In this document: piece after piece, positions 62,731 through 64,000 of the stretch | How the letters are laid out: each line of letters starts with the position of its first letter | How positions within the stretch are numbered: the first letter of the stretch is position 1 | Assembly (NCBI GenBank): GCA_965153455.1 | Contig: OZ234494.1 | Span: 16,926,001 to 16,990,000, forward strand | From: Sphagnum compactum | Taxonomy: Eukaryota; Bryophyta; Sphagnopsida; Sphagnales | Direction of reading: 5' to 3' | Length of the DNA: 64,000 nt | The notes under the pieces: generated by a model | What the model was told of the DNA's origin: nothing | The model's database searches: none | Seen by the model: the letters and a program-made list of their open reading frames with translations, nothing else | Made by a program: the position numbers and the translations under genes

Positions 62731-64000
62731 TTATGAATCCAAACTATTGTCATCATCCACTTTCTTGTCAACAAAACCATTATTAGATTCTATCGATGAA
62801 TGCAAATGATAATAACATTTCATGAGCATAAGATATAATGACATTGTATCATATTGCTCGACAATTGCTACTCTTTGATCACGATCAATGAAAGAAAACA
62901 CTAAGCAAAGATTATTAAATCTTGGGTCCAACATTAGAATAACATATTATGTGTTTTCCTTTCATCAAATTTCTTCAAGAAAGAAAGAAACTATCAAGAA
63001 TTTCACAAACCTCTTTTCTAATGTTGGAAGTCAAACAAATTAATTCAAGCGCCACACCAAAATCCTCTTCCATTAGGGTTTTAAAATATGGTGCATTTTT
63101 TGGTTCTTTTCTCAATTTCAAGCTTAAGAAAATGGTAGAATGATAGGCATCACTTAATAACCGATGTCTCTTAGATTGGTTTAGAACATAAGCAGTTACA
63201 ATGGGGGAGAGACTATCACCAACAATTTAAGAAATATACCGTGTCAAAGGGGGTGGAACTTTGGTTGTCATCCTTATTAAACTCTACCTACTATAACAAA
63301 ACATTATAACATTCTTGAATTGCAGAATCTCTTGAAAAAAAAATGATTTTGTTAGCAAACCTATAAAGAAAAATAACAAATGATAATTATCGACATTGTA
63401 ACAAATCTTAACAACATCAATTTTGAAAATTATCAATTTTGATGATGACCTTCTTTTAACTAGAGTGTTTATTCGAATTTGTACAAGCCTTGTTCCATTC
63501 TTGTTTACCCTTCCCTGATTTTTTTGGCCAAGTTATGCATTTATATAAGTCAAATTGGATAGTTTTGACAGATACATATTTCAAACCTTTACGGATTTTT
63601 TCATCAATAAAACATACTAACTAGCCTTAAAAAATGCATGGCCAAAACAACTACCTTAAAAACTTTATGTCAAACCTAAAACATCAATTAGATCTTTCAT
63701 CTTTAACATAAATAATGAATTTTTTCTCCAGTCATATTTGCTTAACAATTCAATTGAGTCTTTGGCTAATGCATGCCTAAAGCTATCAAATGTTTCAAAA
63801 AAATAACTGCAACGTGTTTTGGTTACCAATTAGCCCCCAACAAATTAATAACAAGGGCAAAAATGTCATAAGCCCCTTTTGACATCCACAAATCAAAACT
63901 TTTTACAGAATAATAATTTGCCAAAGCAGGTAAGACATACAATTGTTTAGTTTTTTCCACCAACTCCAGCAAAAAATTTCTTGAAAATTGTTTTCTAGAA
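62731..64000 (-). pseudogene. Degenerate hAT-family transposase, continues past the right edge
   Basis: Minus-strand translation, with frameshifts and stops, shows a collinear hAT transposase. In order from the right edge: LPALANYYSVKSFDLWMSKG, YDIFALVINLLGANW, the pieces of a KYD and YVKDE block, GLKYVSVKTIQFDLYKC, TWPKKSGKGKQEWNKAC, YVLNQSKRHRLLSDAYH, FLKKFDERKTHNML and finally LDPRFNNLCLVFSFI with IVEQYD. The last piece, 62934-62731, is open. Several stops and at least two frameshifts show it is inactive. The N-terminal BED-type part would lie beyond base 64000. Confidence 0.8.

Noticed and set aside
1-64000. tRNA or rRNA genes
   Set aside because: No convincing A-box/B-box pair with cloverleaf potential and no rRNA core sequence was noticed by eye; a covariance-model scan would settle it.

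Overview
The window looks like nuclear DNA of a seed-free land plant, most likely a bryophyte-grade streptophyte. The genes are intron-rich with GT-AG introns (one GC-AG), and telo-boxes sit near two promoters. Markers of the green lineage are a HOOKLESS1-type N-acetyltransferase and a cystathionine beta-lyase with a transit-like leader. An animal/moss-type ELO polyunsaturated fatty-acid elongase resembling the Physcomitrium PSE1 family argues against a seed plant. The species itself cannot be read from the sequence.

Layout. 0.1-8.2 kb: DNA polymerase delta catalytic subunit on the minus strand, 20 exons reconstructed; the 3' part lies off the left edge. 9.7-11.7 kb: seven-exon ELO elongase (+), head to head with POLD1. 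12.7-13.5 kb: two-exon ribosomal protein S26 (+). 15.6-17.0 kb: three-exon six-span membrane protein of unknown function (-). 17-30.5 kb: AT-rich, gene-poor DNA with a dead DDE transposase, an inverted-repeat element and, at its right end, an 18-copy 36-bp minisatellite. 30.6-32.0 kb: two-exon HOOKLESS1-like acetyltransferase (-). 32.1-47.0 kb: repeat-rich DNA with tandem arrays, two poly-C tracts and dispersed repeats. 47.1-49.6 kb: seven-exon macro-domain protein (-) with one GC-AG intron. 49.6-55.7 kb: AT-rich, including a 0.9-kb block dominated by CCTA/TAGG words. 55.8-57.0 kb: doubtful minus-strand gene model. 57.0-60.7 kb: fourteen-exon cystathionine beta-lyase (+). 62.7-64 kb: dead hAT transposase (-), running off the right edge.

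The genes are unrelated housekeeping or metabolic functions: DNA replication, translation, lipid elongation, methionine synthesis, ADP-ribose turnover and development. They do not form a pathway or cluster. For all seven confident genes the exon phases close exactly, so the coding models were built by hand-splicing and reading-frame continuity, not by similarity search. No clear new biological system was found. The best leads are a degenerate element shared by two POLD1 introns and the DNA downstream of the macro gene, the CCTA/TAGG block, and the coding-phase 36-bp array.
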